From: Nymphaea colorata
Lineage: Eukaryota; Streptophyta; Magnoliopsida; Nymphaeales; Nymphaeaceae
Assembly: GCF_008831285.2 (NCBI RefSeq)
Contig: NW_022205198.1
Span: forward strand, 1 to 63,273
Reading direction: 5' to 3'
Length of the DNA stretch: 63,273 nucleotides
Shown: positions 42,076-52,737 of the stretch, one piece after another
Position numbering within the stretch: the first letter of the stretch is position 1
How the letters are laid out: each line of letters begins with the position of its first letter
Translations under genes and position numbers: made by a program
The notes under the pieces: generated by a model
Database searches by the model: none
Told to the model about the DNA's origin: nothing
What the model saw: the letters and a program-made list of their open reading frames with translations, nothing else

Positions 42076-43085
42076 GACTAAAAACACAAATCCAATCGGT
42101 AATTCGGGCATTTGACATTGACCTGGACCCTTCCAGGTTTGGGAAAAATTGATTCAGATTCAAGCGGACCCAAAATTGTCAAAACCGGAGCCAAATTCAA
42201 TTTACAAAAAAGGTCATTTTGCCCTTAGAAAAATATGAAATTTTCAATTTTTCTTTTTTTTTTTTTAATTTTAGCCATGCTGCTGGGACTCGTGTGGGGC
42301 CTACCTAGTGTGGCAGGACCAAATACCCCCCTCATTTGACTCAATCAAATTCAAGCCAATGAGGAGGCATTTAACTCCCCCAGGCCAGATTCGTCAGTAA
42401 CCAGCATGCTACTGGGAGAGAGTGTTCGGTGTCTAGCAGAATGCTCTCGCCAAGAGGCCCCTACCATGCTCAGCACAGAAGGGCACTAGGAGGCCTAACT
42501 TGTTAATCCTAGTTTCCATCCATGAAAGAGACTTTTGAACTTAAAATCTCTCTTTTAATTTTTCTATTTCTCTCCCAGGTTTCTCTCTCTTTGATTTCTC
42601 TCACTCTCATTTTAGCTCTCTTTCTCTATCTCTTTCTAAAAATTCTCTTTTTCTCTCTCTTCAGTTCTCTCTCTCCCTTTTTTAAAATCTCTTTCTCTCT
42701 CTTTCTTTTATTACTTCTCTTTTTCTCTTTTTTCTTTTATCTTTCTGTCTTCGATTTCTCTCTCTCTCTTCTCCCCTGCCTTTACCAAGTGATGTGTAGC
42801 CCAATAGTAGGGTTAGGTGGCGCACTATAACCACGGTTTCAGTTTGATTCATGGAGGGTCTTGTCCTGAAGGTATTGAGGAGTAGTCTTAGCTCTCTCTT
42901 TCTAAAAATTCTCTTTTTTTTCTCTGTCTTCAGTTCTCTCTCTCCCTTTTTCAAATCTCTTTCTCTCTCTTTCTTTTATTACTTCTCTTTTAATTTCTCT
43001 TTTTCTCTTTTTTCTTATATCTTTCTATCTTCGATTTCTCTCTCTCTCTCTCTCTCTCCCCTCCCCTGCCTTTACCAAGTGATGT

Positions 43086-43230
43086 GTAGCCCACCAGTCG
43101 GGTTAGGTGGTGCGCTATAACCACGGCTTCAGTTTCATTCTTGGAGGTTCTTATCCTGAAGGTAGACCGGTTCTTGTCCACCCTCTTCTCCCCTCTCCTC
43201 GATCTCCCCTCCCTTTAGACTTCTCTCAGC
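43086..43230 (+). mobile_element. tRNA-derived SINE, copies in R4a
   Basis: GTAGCCCACCAGTCGGGTTA (A box region) and CAGTTTCATTCTTGG (B box region), then GGTTCTTATCCTGAAGG and a C-rich body. A second head is at 42795-42880. Compare 22361 and 54554. Confidence 0.5.
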
Positions 43231-43246
43231 CTCTATATATATATAT

Positions 43247-43248
43247 AA

Positions 43249-43318
<70 letters not shown>
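43247..43318. repeat. (TA)n microsatellite
   Basis: Uninterrupted TA run of about 70 bp inside the SINE-bearing block. Confidence 0.95.
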
Positions 43319-43320
<2 letters not shown>

Positions 43321-44219
43321 CCATCTTGCTTCACCCAAAATCTGTCAACTTCACCAAGGCCAATATTAAGGTGCAGTACCCATGATGGTTATCAGACTAC
43401 AGTTGACTTGTTAGCAAACCCATTTTTTATTTTATATGTATGTTGTGGTATGAATAACTTATCTAATTTTCTTTTCAAGCATAGAGAACACTTTTTTTTT
43501 TCATTTAACATGCATATTCACTATGCATTTATAGGATTCATGGATACCCATAGCCACTCCTTTAAAAGACCTGAGCAAAATAAGATCGAGCCCTAATAAT
43601 GTGGTAACTGAGTTAGGCTAAAACCTTGAGATTAATGTGTTCTGGAAGATAGCTACTAACTTTCTTTATGCTACAAATGATCATTCATTAAAAAATTATT
43701 AAAGCTCTTTTTTCAAAAACTGACTTGATTTTTTATTTCAAATGATTTTTCCAAATCAAACGATTCATTAGTTAAGATTATTTCTTCCAAAACATATCTC
43801 CTACCATTTTATAAAAGAATTTATAGAACTCTCTATTCCAATGCCTCACAAACAGTTTTCTTTTTTAAGGACTGACTCTTACATCATTTTTTGCTTTATA
43901 AAATTTAAAATGTCTATAACAATTTAAAATAATTACCATGCACCACACTGCATTTAAGTGGATAATAATGCTTAAATGAATGTGGAAATGCACCAAGAAT
44001 GAACAATGCGCCAGAAAAACTAAGCCTCATACTGATGGCCGGTGGACCCTTTTCCACATTGCAAAACAAATTCCCATTGGTGAACCAAAAGAAATTTTGG
44101 GATGCAAAATATGTGGCACTAGTGGTGAGAATTTTCTTCATCACGAATGAGCTTGTAAGGTAGGTAAATGCAACACATATGTTATTGATTTTTAATTTCA
44201 TGTCATTATGGATATAAAA

Positions 44220-45231
44220 GTCTTGACCTACATCATTAGACAATTTGATCTATAAACTAGTTGCTAAGTTGATGGCTGAGAGAATGAAGATTGTTTTAGC
44301 ACAATTATTGGCTCAGAACAAGGGCATCTAATCTGTCCAGTAGATTTATTCACCAACCATGCAACTTGCACTTAAAGCGGTCAACACCTTGGATAAGGGC
44401 ATATAGAACAATTTTTTCTTCTCAAATTAGATATTGCAAAAGCTTATGGCAAAGTGAGATGGTCTTTCCTGCACTTTGGTCTTTCTTTTTTGGGATCTTG
44501 TGAAGATTGGGTGAAGAAAATTATTACTTATGTTTCTACTGCTTCCTTAGTTATCACCTTTAAGAATGGAAGGAACCACTTTTTGTTGCCATGGAGGCCG
44601 ATGACAAATGCACCCTCTCTATCCATTTTTGGTGTACTATTGTTGTGTTGTGGAAGTTTTATCTAAAGACCTCCAATGGCGAGTTTTACAGGGCAGGAAG
44701 CCCCTAAAATGACTTTCTTAATTTACTTCTTACCTGGGGCGCTTCTTCTATGCAAATGACATCCTTTTATTTTTTTGGGCTGTTGTGAAAATCCACTTCT
44801 TGCTTAAACCAAGTTTTACCTGATTACACTTCCAAAGCGGGTTTGACTATAAATTCATTTCAGTTTTTTATTCATTGTAATGTTCTTGACAACATAATGG
44901 TCATTGCAAACCGATTTCATTGACAGTTGTCTAAACTTCCCCTAACTTATTTGGGTTCCATTATTTGTTGGTATGCTCACCCCTGACTTATGTGAGAAGC
45001 TTTGTAGAAGGGTGGACCATCCATTTACTTATACGAGAAACATGTTCTGTAGCAAGTGGTGGGTGATTGGGTAAGAGCATTTAGACTGCCACTTATTGTA
45101 CTGAACTTTGTAGAGAAGAAACTGTCATTTTATTTGGGGGCATTCTCATCATATTAGGAAACATCACTTACTTAGTTGGAAGTCCGCTTGCTACGATACA
45201 AGAAGGTGGTCTTGGCCTTCTTGACGTCACC
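44220..45231 (+). pseudogene. L1-type LINE reverse transcriptase relic, copy 1
   Basis: NLIYKLVAKLMAERMKIVLA is the usual start of a plant LINE RT fingers region. After stops come LKLDIAKAYGKVRWSFLHFG (usual DxxKAYDxVxW; Asp to Gly) and VLSKDLQWRVLQG. FFYANDILLF (44746-44775) stands at the FADD/YADD active site, with its first Asp now Asn. GGLGLLDVTKS closes it at about 45231, right at the start of the 3.3 kb LTR. Frameshifts and stops throughout. A shorter second copy is at 55735. Confidence 0.75.
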
Positions 45232-45237
45232 AAATCC

Positions 45238-46048
45238 TGTTCACGTCCCCAATTTTTTTTGGTTTCGGAGTGCTCCAGAAAAATGAGTTTTGTTTCGAAA
45301 ATGAGAAAGAAAGGAACTCGCCCGTTGGTACAAGGATCGATCATTCCCAGTGCCTTTACAGTGGATAATCAATCCAAGGGCTATGTTTATTATTGATGCA
45401 CTTCATTTTGGCTTAAACATATTTTCTATATGCGGAGTAGAAAAATACTGAAAGTTTAATGTTTCAAACTTTTGAAAAGGATCTTAAAAAATGGCTTGAG
45501 AATGTGAAACATTTTGAGAAAAACTAGAGTTGGAAAATCTTTGTAAATATCATTTGGAAGGCTTGAGAAATCATTTTGAAGTCATTTTAGTGTTCTCTTA
45601 ATACTTAAAGTAGGTTTGAGATTTTGCTCTAAATCGATTACCACCAAGTTAGTGCTCTATCTCATCTTGCTTAAGTTCTTTTAGAGATGTGATTGTGCTC
45701 ATTTGTGATATTGAATGGAAGTGAATGCATGGAGGCATTAATCTTAAGATGAAAGAAAGAAAAATGACTCATTCCTACCACAACATTCATCTAAGTCATT
45801 CCTAACATAACATACATCTAAGATTTTTGTTTTCATAGTTATTAGTTTTTGAAAATGGATTGAGGTTGTAGACCATCAAGAATGAATCCAACATTGGGCC
45901 TTAGTGAAGAGAGAGATTTTAAAGGAAAAGAAATAGAGAAATATATATATACATATGCATGTATATATATATATATATATATATAATTTGAAGATGGAGG
46001 CATTGGACTTGAAAAGAGAAAAAGATTCTAAAAAGAAAAAGTAGGAGA

Positions 46049-46100
<52 letters not shown>

Positions 46101-48555
46101 TTCATATTGATAGGAAAATCTGTAAAATGAAATATGTAAACATAGAGAGAGAATGATAAAAATCATCATGTGCATACACATGTATGTAACATGTATATAC
46201 ATGTATATCTTCATGAGATTAAAGATAAATTAAAACATCCGACTTCAAGTTTGATGTAGGCCAGAGGAGAGCTTGGACTCATGCAAGAGTCTAAGCTAAC
46301 TCTCCAAAGCCATATTAGAAAGGATTCTTTTGAAAATATTTTGGAAAACATAAACATAAAACATAGTTATTTCATTGGTTGCAAGGGAATATGTTTCTTC
46401 CACCATTGGGTATGGAAGAAACTCAAACCACACAATAGGGCACTCACTAGGGTTCCTAATCGGTCGATTTAAAGGAAACTTACACGAAATGATATGAAAA
46501 TGCACTTTAACATGTACAAATTCGTGAAGGTTCTTCCCAGGTTGGACAAGCCCCAACCTCAAAATTAATCAACACAATAATAAAGAGAGAATCACAAACC
46601 ACACTCTCATTCTTATCGTGCATTCACATATAAATGGAAAATTATGCAAGCATGCACTGATAGTATATAGACAATATTCAAGGAAGGAAAGCAAGAGGGA
46701 GAAAGAGAGAGAAAGAGAGAGAGAGAGAGGGAGAGCATGACGGAGGGAGATAGAACATGAGGTAACTATGAAATCATATACCATTTTATCTTTCCATGCT
46801 TCCGGTGCACTCAAGTATAGCCTCTTCTCTCTAAAATAGAGATTGAGTGCTATCTCCTTTGGCCATATGGAGATGAAGATGAGAAGAAAATGAAGACAAT
46901 GTCATATTTAATAGAAAATATGATTTAAGCATGAAATGAAAGATCATCTCATATTTCCATGCTCTCAGTGCACTCGAGCATAGCCTCTTGTCTCTAAAAT
47001 AGAAATTGAGTGCTATTTCCTTTGGCCATGTGGAGATGAAGATGAGAAGAAAATAAAGATAACAACAACCAAACTATATTCAAGAAAAAGAAATAGCAAT
47101 AATAACAAGAACATATTAATAAAGAGAAAGAACAACAACAACAACAACACTATAATCAAGGAAAGAAAGAACATGATTTAATCATGAAATAAAAGATCAT
47201 CTCATCTTCTTATGCTCCCGGTGCACTCGAGCATAGCCTCTTGACTCTAAAATAGAGTGTGAGAGCTATCTCCTTTGGCAATGGGGATAGGAGGGAGAGA
47301 GGAAAATGAAGAAAGAGAGAGGTGAGATATTGATTACATACCTCTAGTGAGAATAGCTTTTGGAAAAATGAATACCTTAGCTTGGAGATCCCCTTGAGTG
47401 AAGCTCCAAGATGATGGCCCCCAAGAGGGTTGTGACTTGATGAAGCTAGCTCCCAAGTTGGAGAAAAATGGAAAGAGGAAGAGGGAGAGAGAGAAATCTC
47501 AAGAGAAACTCTAAGTCTTCAAGTGAGAATACACTACAGTTTCTCCAAGGACCAACTCTTGCCCAAGAGTGGGGTATTTATGGAGGATTTTGGAGCCAAA
47601 ACCCAAAATTTTTTTTGAATTTCACCCCATTTTCATTCGAATTTCACATAATTTTGAATTATTTTTATTTTTATTTTTTTTAAAAAAAAAGGTTTTGACT
47701 AAGTGGGATTGACCACTAGCCCTGCAAACACCCATTTGAAGTGTAGGTGGGCTATTGCTCACCAAAAAAAAAAATCAAATCCGCCACCTAAGGGGTTGCT
47801 TTTGCAAGGAAAAGGAAGAGGGGCCCGCAATAGCAGGCCCCTGCCTGGGCGCTATTGCGCGCCAGGTGCAACAGCGCCCGACGCTTGAAGACCGCGTGCG
47901 GCAGCGTGCAAGGTGCTGCCGTGCGCAGAGGTACTGCACCCGATCGCGTAGCGCGCATGTGCGTGTCATGCGACGCACAGTTGCGCGACGTCTTGTCGCG
48001 CGACTGTGTGTCACGGGATGCACAATCCTCCTTTTAAAAAAAAATGAAATTCATTAAAATATATAAAAAAAGCTACTTATATAGGAAGCGTGATATATAT
48101 TTTTTTATTTGAAATGTAAAGAAAGGTTCCAAGTAAAAGTATAAAAATTCATTTTTTCTTGTTTAATTTATCAAAAAGGTATATAAAATAAATTTTTTAT
48201 TATAAAAGGGTGGTCGACTCCCTTTTGTGCAACTCCGAACTTGCTCCAAATCCGATTTTGGTTTAGTCGGTTGTCGACTCGTTCGAGCGTGCGACTTCGG
48301 TTTAGAAAATGTTTTGGCATGAGAAATGAGTTCTTAAAGCAAAGGGAAGGTCTGTGCACGCGCAACACTCAAATTTTGTCGTTTCGAACACGATTCAAAT
48401 TTTGGGTCTGAAATGCTTGATTTGGATCTGAACTTGGATTTTGGATCTAATTTAGATCTGAAAGTTGGATATTGGATTTGAATATTGCGTCTAAATTTGG
48501 GTTTTGTGCTTGGGTAAAATAACGTAGTCTTTTAGAAAAATTTGGGGTGATTACA
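45238..48555. mobile_element. complete large LTR, 3.3 kb, probably solo
   Basis: Starts TGTTCACGTCCCCAATTTTT, ends AAATTTGGGGTGATTACA. Flanks AATCC (45233-45237) and ACTCC (48556-48560) agree at 4 of 5 bases, compatible with an aged target duplication. It shares block order with the LTRs at 4699 and 13974. Inside are TA runs (45961-45983, 46053-46097), three diverged repeats containing GATCATCTCATCTT (about 46773, 46941, 47195), an ACAACAACA run and a CpG-rich core (47817-48025). No gag-pol is adjacent, hence a probable solo LTR. Left of it is LINE sequence; right of it is a piece of the 62385 type. Confidence 0.65.
47817..48025. other. CpG-rich patch within the large LTR
   Basis: About 200 bp with many CG dinucleotides and GCGC/CGCG words (GGGCGCTATTGCGCGCCAGG, GACGTCTTGTCGCGCGACTG). 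The counterpart in the LTR at 13974 is only a short patch at about 16320-16370. The several long open frames here (47703-48057) are by-products of high GC, without recognisable motifs. Confidence 0.7.
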
Positions 48556-48970
48556 ACTCCTTATGTGCTCTTTTGGTCAGACACCAATACTTGAATGGGA
48601 GCTTGTGAACACTGTAAAGTAATGCTTATTTCTCTTGGATTTGGAAAAGCTGCCTTTTGGGGATGAGAAGAAGTTTGCTACTTAATTTAGTGGTGTTTGG
48701 GTTACAGTAAAGGTGAAAATTTGGTGTGAGGATTGGGGTGCTCATAATTTCATTAACTTGAGATGAAATGGACATGAAATAAAAAACAAAAGACCCTAGA
48801 TACAAGGGCAAAGCCAGCAATTTTTTTTAGGAAGGGTAGAATAGTATTTGCAAAAAATATACAAGTAGTGAACAATATTTTTCAAAATTTTTACATAGCG
48901 CAAATTCAATTTTTTTAAAAATATAAGTATCATATTTTTTCCAAAATATGAGAGGGAGGGGGGGTCATGG
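48556..48970. repeat. piece of the 62385 repeat plus a MITE-like segment
   Basis: ACTCCTTATGTGCTCTTTTG, GTCAGACACCAATACTTGAA and TTTGGTGTGAGGATTGGGG match 62385-62575 and, less fully, 40690-40870. At about 48800 GGGCAAAGCCAGCAATTTTT resembles the start of the MITE at 56424. Confidence 0.6.
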
Positions 48971-49139
48971 CTAGAAGTGCATAACTGTATTCAAGAAGTT
49001 ATGGTTTGGTCTTTCCGAAACACAAACCCACCACCTGCGTTCCACGAACTGTTGTTCAACTTCATTAAATACCATGTTTGCACGAGTCATTTTACCGATC
49101 CCTCCCTTTCCAACAATGGAGATAATAGAAGCACCACCC

Positions 49140-49278
49140 TTCTCAGTTTTACAAAAAAGTCATTCGACGAGAGCATTTAATTCTCCCTGCCTATGGGCAG
49201 TACAAAAAAGTCATTCGACGAGAGCATTTCTACTAACACCTTTGTATAATTCTCCCTGCCTATGGGCAGTTGTACACC
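49140..49278. repeat. short direct duplication
   Basis: TACAAAAAAGTCATTCGACG with AGAGCATTT and AATTCTCCCTGCCTATGGGC occur twice (about 49150-49200 and 49201-49270). It adjoins the 3' side of the GPR107-like relic. Confidence 0.8.
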
Positions 49279-49284
49279 TATGTG

Positions 49285-49515
49285 ATGGGGAACAGCACGG
49301 CACAGCAGCAGATGACATCAACGAGTAGGAAAACCTGCTTCCATGTGATCCAGTCCTGTGTGAAGGGCCCGATCTCATCGAGGATGATGTGTGCTATGTT
49401 GGCAACAACTTGGAGAGGGATCACGATCATCAGGACCTTCTTCTCCCTGTCCTGAAGGTAGGGTTTGAGGAAGGACCAGCAAGTGCCAATGAGGACGATG
49501 AGGGTGAGGAGGGTG
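49285..49515 (-). pseudogene. GPR107/CAND7-like seven-TM (GOST/LU7TM) fragment
   Basis: The minus strand reads DKGTLLTLIVLIGTCWSFLK, PYLQDREKKVLMIVIPLQ, VVANIAHIILDE, FTQDWITWKQVFLLVDVICC and CAVLFPIT, then TAG where Trp-Ser-Ile normally continues. This is the TM3-TM5 part of the lung-seven-TM/GOST family (animal GPR107/108, plant CAND6/7), Golgi or plasma membrane proteins. The reading frame upstream (about 49515-49650) differs by a frameshift and I cannot confirm it. No other exons are nearby. Codon GC is higher than in the surroundings. Confidence 0.8.
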
Positions 49516-49519
49516 CCCT

Positions 49520-50029
49520 TATCTGCAGATCGGCAAACCAGCAGTCAGGTTTGACGAAGCCGAGAAATTCCTTCACTCTTGATCGAAATCTTGATGCCAA
49601 TGCGACCGATGTCAATTGCCGATGGAAAAACGGCATCGGTTTGGTCACAGATAGGAAGGAACAGAGACGGAGATGGAAAGGGCAAAGACGAGAGGCAGAT
49701 TTCGCAAGGAGTGGTTTCGACCCTTTTCCCCCTCTTTTATCTCGCTCTCTCTCTCTTTCGACTTTCCCCTTTTCCCACTTCTACCACTGACCAACGACGG
49801 AAGGAACCGTCGAGGCGACACTACGACCGGCGCATTGGGAAAGGCATGCTTTCGGGTATGGATTCGAGTGCAACGGCCTTTCCATCAGAAATATATTATA
49901 ATAATAAATTAATAATAATAATAAATACCTTCACTGCACTGTAATTTTTTGAGATGTATTGCACCGGCACCCGCACCCATACCCGGCGAAACGGTGACAT
50001 AGGTCCTTACCACCCCCCTATGGTGTTGT
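49520..50029. other. stretch without a recognised gene
   Basis: Moderately GC-rich, with open frames on both strands but no motif I can name. It may hold decayed upstream sequence of the GPR107-like relic. Confidence 0.35.
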
Positions 50030-50444
50030 TTTGAGCCTATCCACCATGTCCCAATCTTTCTTTATTTTATCAAGCCTTTCATTGATTTCCTTGATTTTGT
50101 TACCAACGAAAAGAAACATCTTCGTAATGGGAAGAGAGCGCTGTGGTCAAAGACCGCTTCCATACCAGATCCCTCTTGCTGGCCACAATTTTGCTTTGAT
50201 GTCCTCGGCATCATAAAGAACATCGTTGAGCTCAAACTCTAGTTCTCTGTTGCACTCCTTGCTGAAAAAGCACTCGATCAGCATCTTTGATGGCCTTTTG
50301 GATGATTTTCAGGATCCTTTGGAGCTTCTTCAGATCGTCTTTGGCATTCAAGATGTAGTCTTTTGTCTCTTTCAACAAATTGGTTGCAGTAGAAATGGCT
50401 GTTTGCACAAGAGCATCTATTACTGCCCCACTCCTACAACCCAC
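50030..50444 (-). pseudogene. CC-NLR N-terminal (Rx_N) fragment 2
   Basis: IDALVQTAISTATNLLKETK, DYILNAKDDLKKLQRILKII and QKAIKDADRVLFQQGVQQ form the first helices of an Rx-type coiled coil. After a frameshift near 50235 come LEFELNDVLYDAEDIKAKLW (the EDVID-like region, DVxYDAED) and, after a stop, GNKIKEINERLDKIKKDWDM and VDRLKT, the last helix before NB-ARC. So the whole CC domain is present but broken; NB-ARC and LRR are absent. It parallels the fragment at 27992. Confidence 0.8.
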
Positions 50445-51195
50445 TCCCAGTTTCTTGGTAGATTGAAGGGCAGAGGAAGAGAAGCAATTTTCAGAAGGAT
50501 GCGAAGAAAATAGGCAAAAAAATGCACATAAAATTCAAATTGAGCAGGTGGGTCCATTTGATCACCACCACCACCACATTATCCTCTTGCGAGTGGTAGA
50601 GCGCTAAAGTAATCAAGTTACGGAAGAAATTCGGCCCTAGACGGCTCAAGAAATTCCGCCCTCAATTCTGTCAGTTGTTACTCATTGGCTTCAGTCCTTT
50701 CACGCTGTTTCATCAATTCCTTACACTGTATTCTTCGTCTCTTCCAGACTAGCTACGTTCATATTGCTGCTTCTTTTCTCTCTCCAATTCATTATATTTT
50801 CTTCATTCACTTTAACTTTAATTCCCATCAATCGTGGGGTGATCTGTTATAATACTAGAATACATGAGAAAAATACTCATCGGCACATTTTTTATAGGTT
50901 GTGTTAAAGAAGAAATTCAATTTCTTAATTTACTTGCTCCTAAATAAATCTGGTAGAAAAATCTCCAAAGCCAAGCCTTCTACAGCCCCTAGAGTTCCCC
51001 CTTTCGGACTTGTCAAATTTCATGTTAATCTTTTATTTCATTGATTTTATTATGTAAAAATAATTTTACATATATGATCTGCAATCCAAATTTATTTAGC
51101 ATAAAGTTCATACTGGACTCGGTTGCAAGAATACATATTGAACCCAACAGCCATATCTTAACCTTTCTCATAATATTAAGATTCACATAAAGTAA

Positions 51196-51248
<53 letters not shown>

Positions 51249-51973
51249 CCAGAGGATGATGGTTGAACCAAGTGGACAATTATATACATCTAAACGCAAT
51301 GTTCAAAACATTTTTTTTCTACAACAATCTAACCTTTTAGATATTATCTTAAGAGTATTTCAGTAGTTAATAGTTGACATCCTAAGTCTGAAGCTTTTGT
51401 ACCCCATCCCTAATGTCATGAATACACACACACGCACACCATACCACTTGGCCAAGGGATAAAGCCATACCTCTCAAATTTGTATTAAAAGATATTTTAA
51501 ATAAAATGTGAACCTCCTAATATGTATATAATTAATACTAAGTTTATAAAAATCATGTTTCGGTTCAAGTTATTTTCATGAAAAAATTGTTCTTTTCTAC
51601 AATGTTCAAAATTTTGATGTTACATTATTATCATCCAAAATATGATTAACTTAATATATATATATATGTGTGTCTGTGTGTGTGTGTGTGTGTGTGCATG
51701 TTTGTGTGCGTGTGTGTGTGTTTGTTTCTTACCAAATTTAAAATCATGTCTATAAGTTTAGATTGCAAAGAAAACTGGTTTTACGGCCTCCAGCAGAATA
51801 GAAATTGATCATTTTCATTACGGTGGTTGCGAGAACAACATTGATAAAAAAGTGATAAGGCACTTTTGTCATCTATTATTAGTTCATATATATATATATT
51901 GCACAAAGACACAGCCATCCACCTAGGGGCCCACATTCTTGTTTTTTAAATAAAAAGAGAAACACTAGATGCA
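50445..51973. other. NLR 5' flank, then repeats, no gene
   Basis: 50445-50600 shares pieces with 28201-28330 and 62600-62760. A (GA)n run sits at 51202-51242 and a (GT)n run at about 51666-51720. The remainder is AT-rich without coding similarity. Confidence 0.5.
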
Positions 51974-51981
51974 TGCTGGAC

Positions 51982-52729
51982 TAGGCCTGGGCATCTGGCT
52001 ATGCCAGCCCACCCCGACAATTTTGTGCTGTTAACTACCCGGGCTTGGACCCGGCCAGCCTGCTACCCGGCCGAACTATTAACGGGTCAGGCTGGACCCG
52101 GTACCAGGCCATGTTAAGAATGCATGAGGCCTGGTCCATTTTTGCAGCCTCCGTGGCCCCGCTTCTGCCAGACTGCCACTTCCTCCTGCACCTTCCCTCC
52201 ACTGCTTCACGCTCCGATTGGACCGGCCAAACCCAACATGGTCTTCAACCACCGTCCTGCCTTCCCCATCTTATGAATGTCACCTGATTCAGCCCAATGG
52301 AGAACTATCATTCATGTCGGATTCATTCCAATGGAGAACAACCATCCACAAGAGAGAGAGAGAGAGAGAGAGAGAGGAGACTGGTGACAATGGAATCGAT
52401 GAGTCCTCAAGCCGAGCAGTAGTAAGGCGGTAACAAATGGTTTGGATTTGGAACAAGAGGCAACTAATTGGTGATGGCATGGTAGGCACGGCCGCGCGAG
52501 CCGGGAGGTGTGGTGATGGCGAAGGAAGAAAACGAAGACTTAAGAAAACTTTCAATTTTTGAAAGTTTGAAACCTTTACAAAGGAAACAGACTTCAAAAT
52601 GTATTTAAAAATTTAAGATAAAAAAATTGTTGGGCTTACCGGGCCCGCGGCAGGCTGCATGGAATGTCCGATACCCGGCCCGCAAAGTTACCGGGCCAGG
52701 CTGGGTCTGATCATGCAGACCCAGGCCTA
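51982..52729. mobile_element. hAT-like element, 748 bp, with 7/8 TSD
   Basis: Both ends carry a perfect inverted TAGGCCTGGG (51982-51991 and 52720-52729). Flanks TGCTGGAC (51974-51981) and TGCTCGAC (52730-52737) differ at one base. GC-rich arms (ACCCGGCCAGCC, ACCGGGCCAGGC) resemble those of the 3084/10438 MITEs. The centre (about 52130-52620) is unlike the small MITEs: it has coding-like composition and a GA run at 52350-52376. I cannot identify a gene in it. No transposase is seen. Confidence 0.75.
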
Positions 52730-52737
52730 TGCTCGAC

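Larger units (their letters stand above)
42500..44219. repeat. duplicated block R4, copy 1 (partner 54260-55735)
   Basis: It begins AACTTGTTAATCCTAGTTTCCATC, then about 500 bp of C/T-rich DNA, SINE heads at 42795 and 43086 (an internal tandem duplication of about 290 bp), a TA microsatellite (43228-43318), and AT-rich sequence with GATTCATGGATACCC and CATTTAAGTGG landmarks also present at 54260-55735. It continues into a LINE relic. Confidence 0.7.

Noticed and set aside
45231-45240. The 3.3 kb LTR as a simple insertion into the LINE
   Set aside because: The right flank is not LINE but a 62385-type repeat, so either the pre-insertion site was already rearranged or the join is not a clean insertion; only a 4/5 target duplication supports the latter.
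47703-48057. Overlapping 60-100 codon frames on both strands
   Set aside because: All come from the CpG-rich patch of the LTR; Arg/Ala/Cys-rich composition without any motif.
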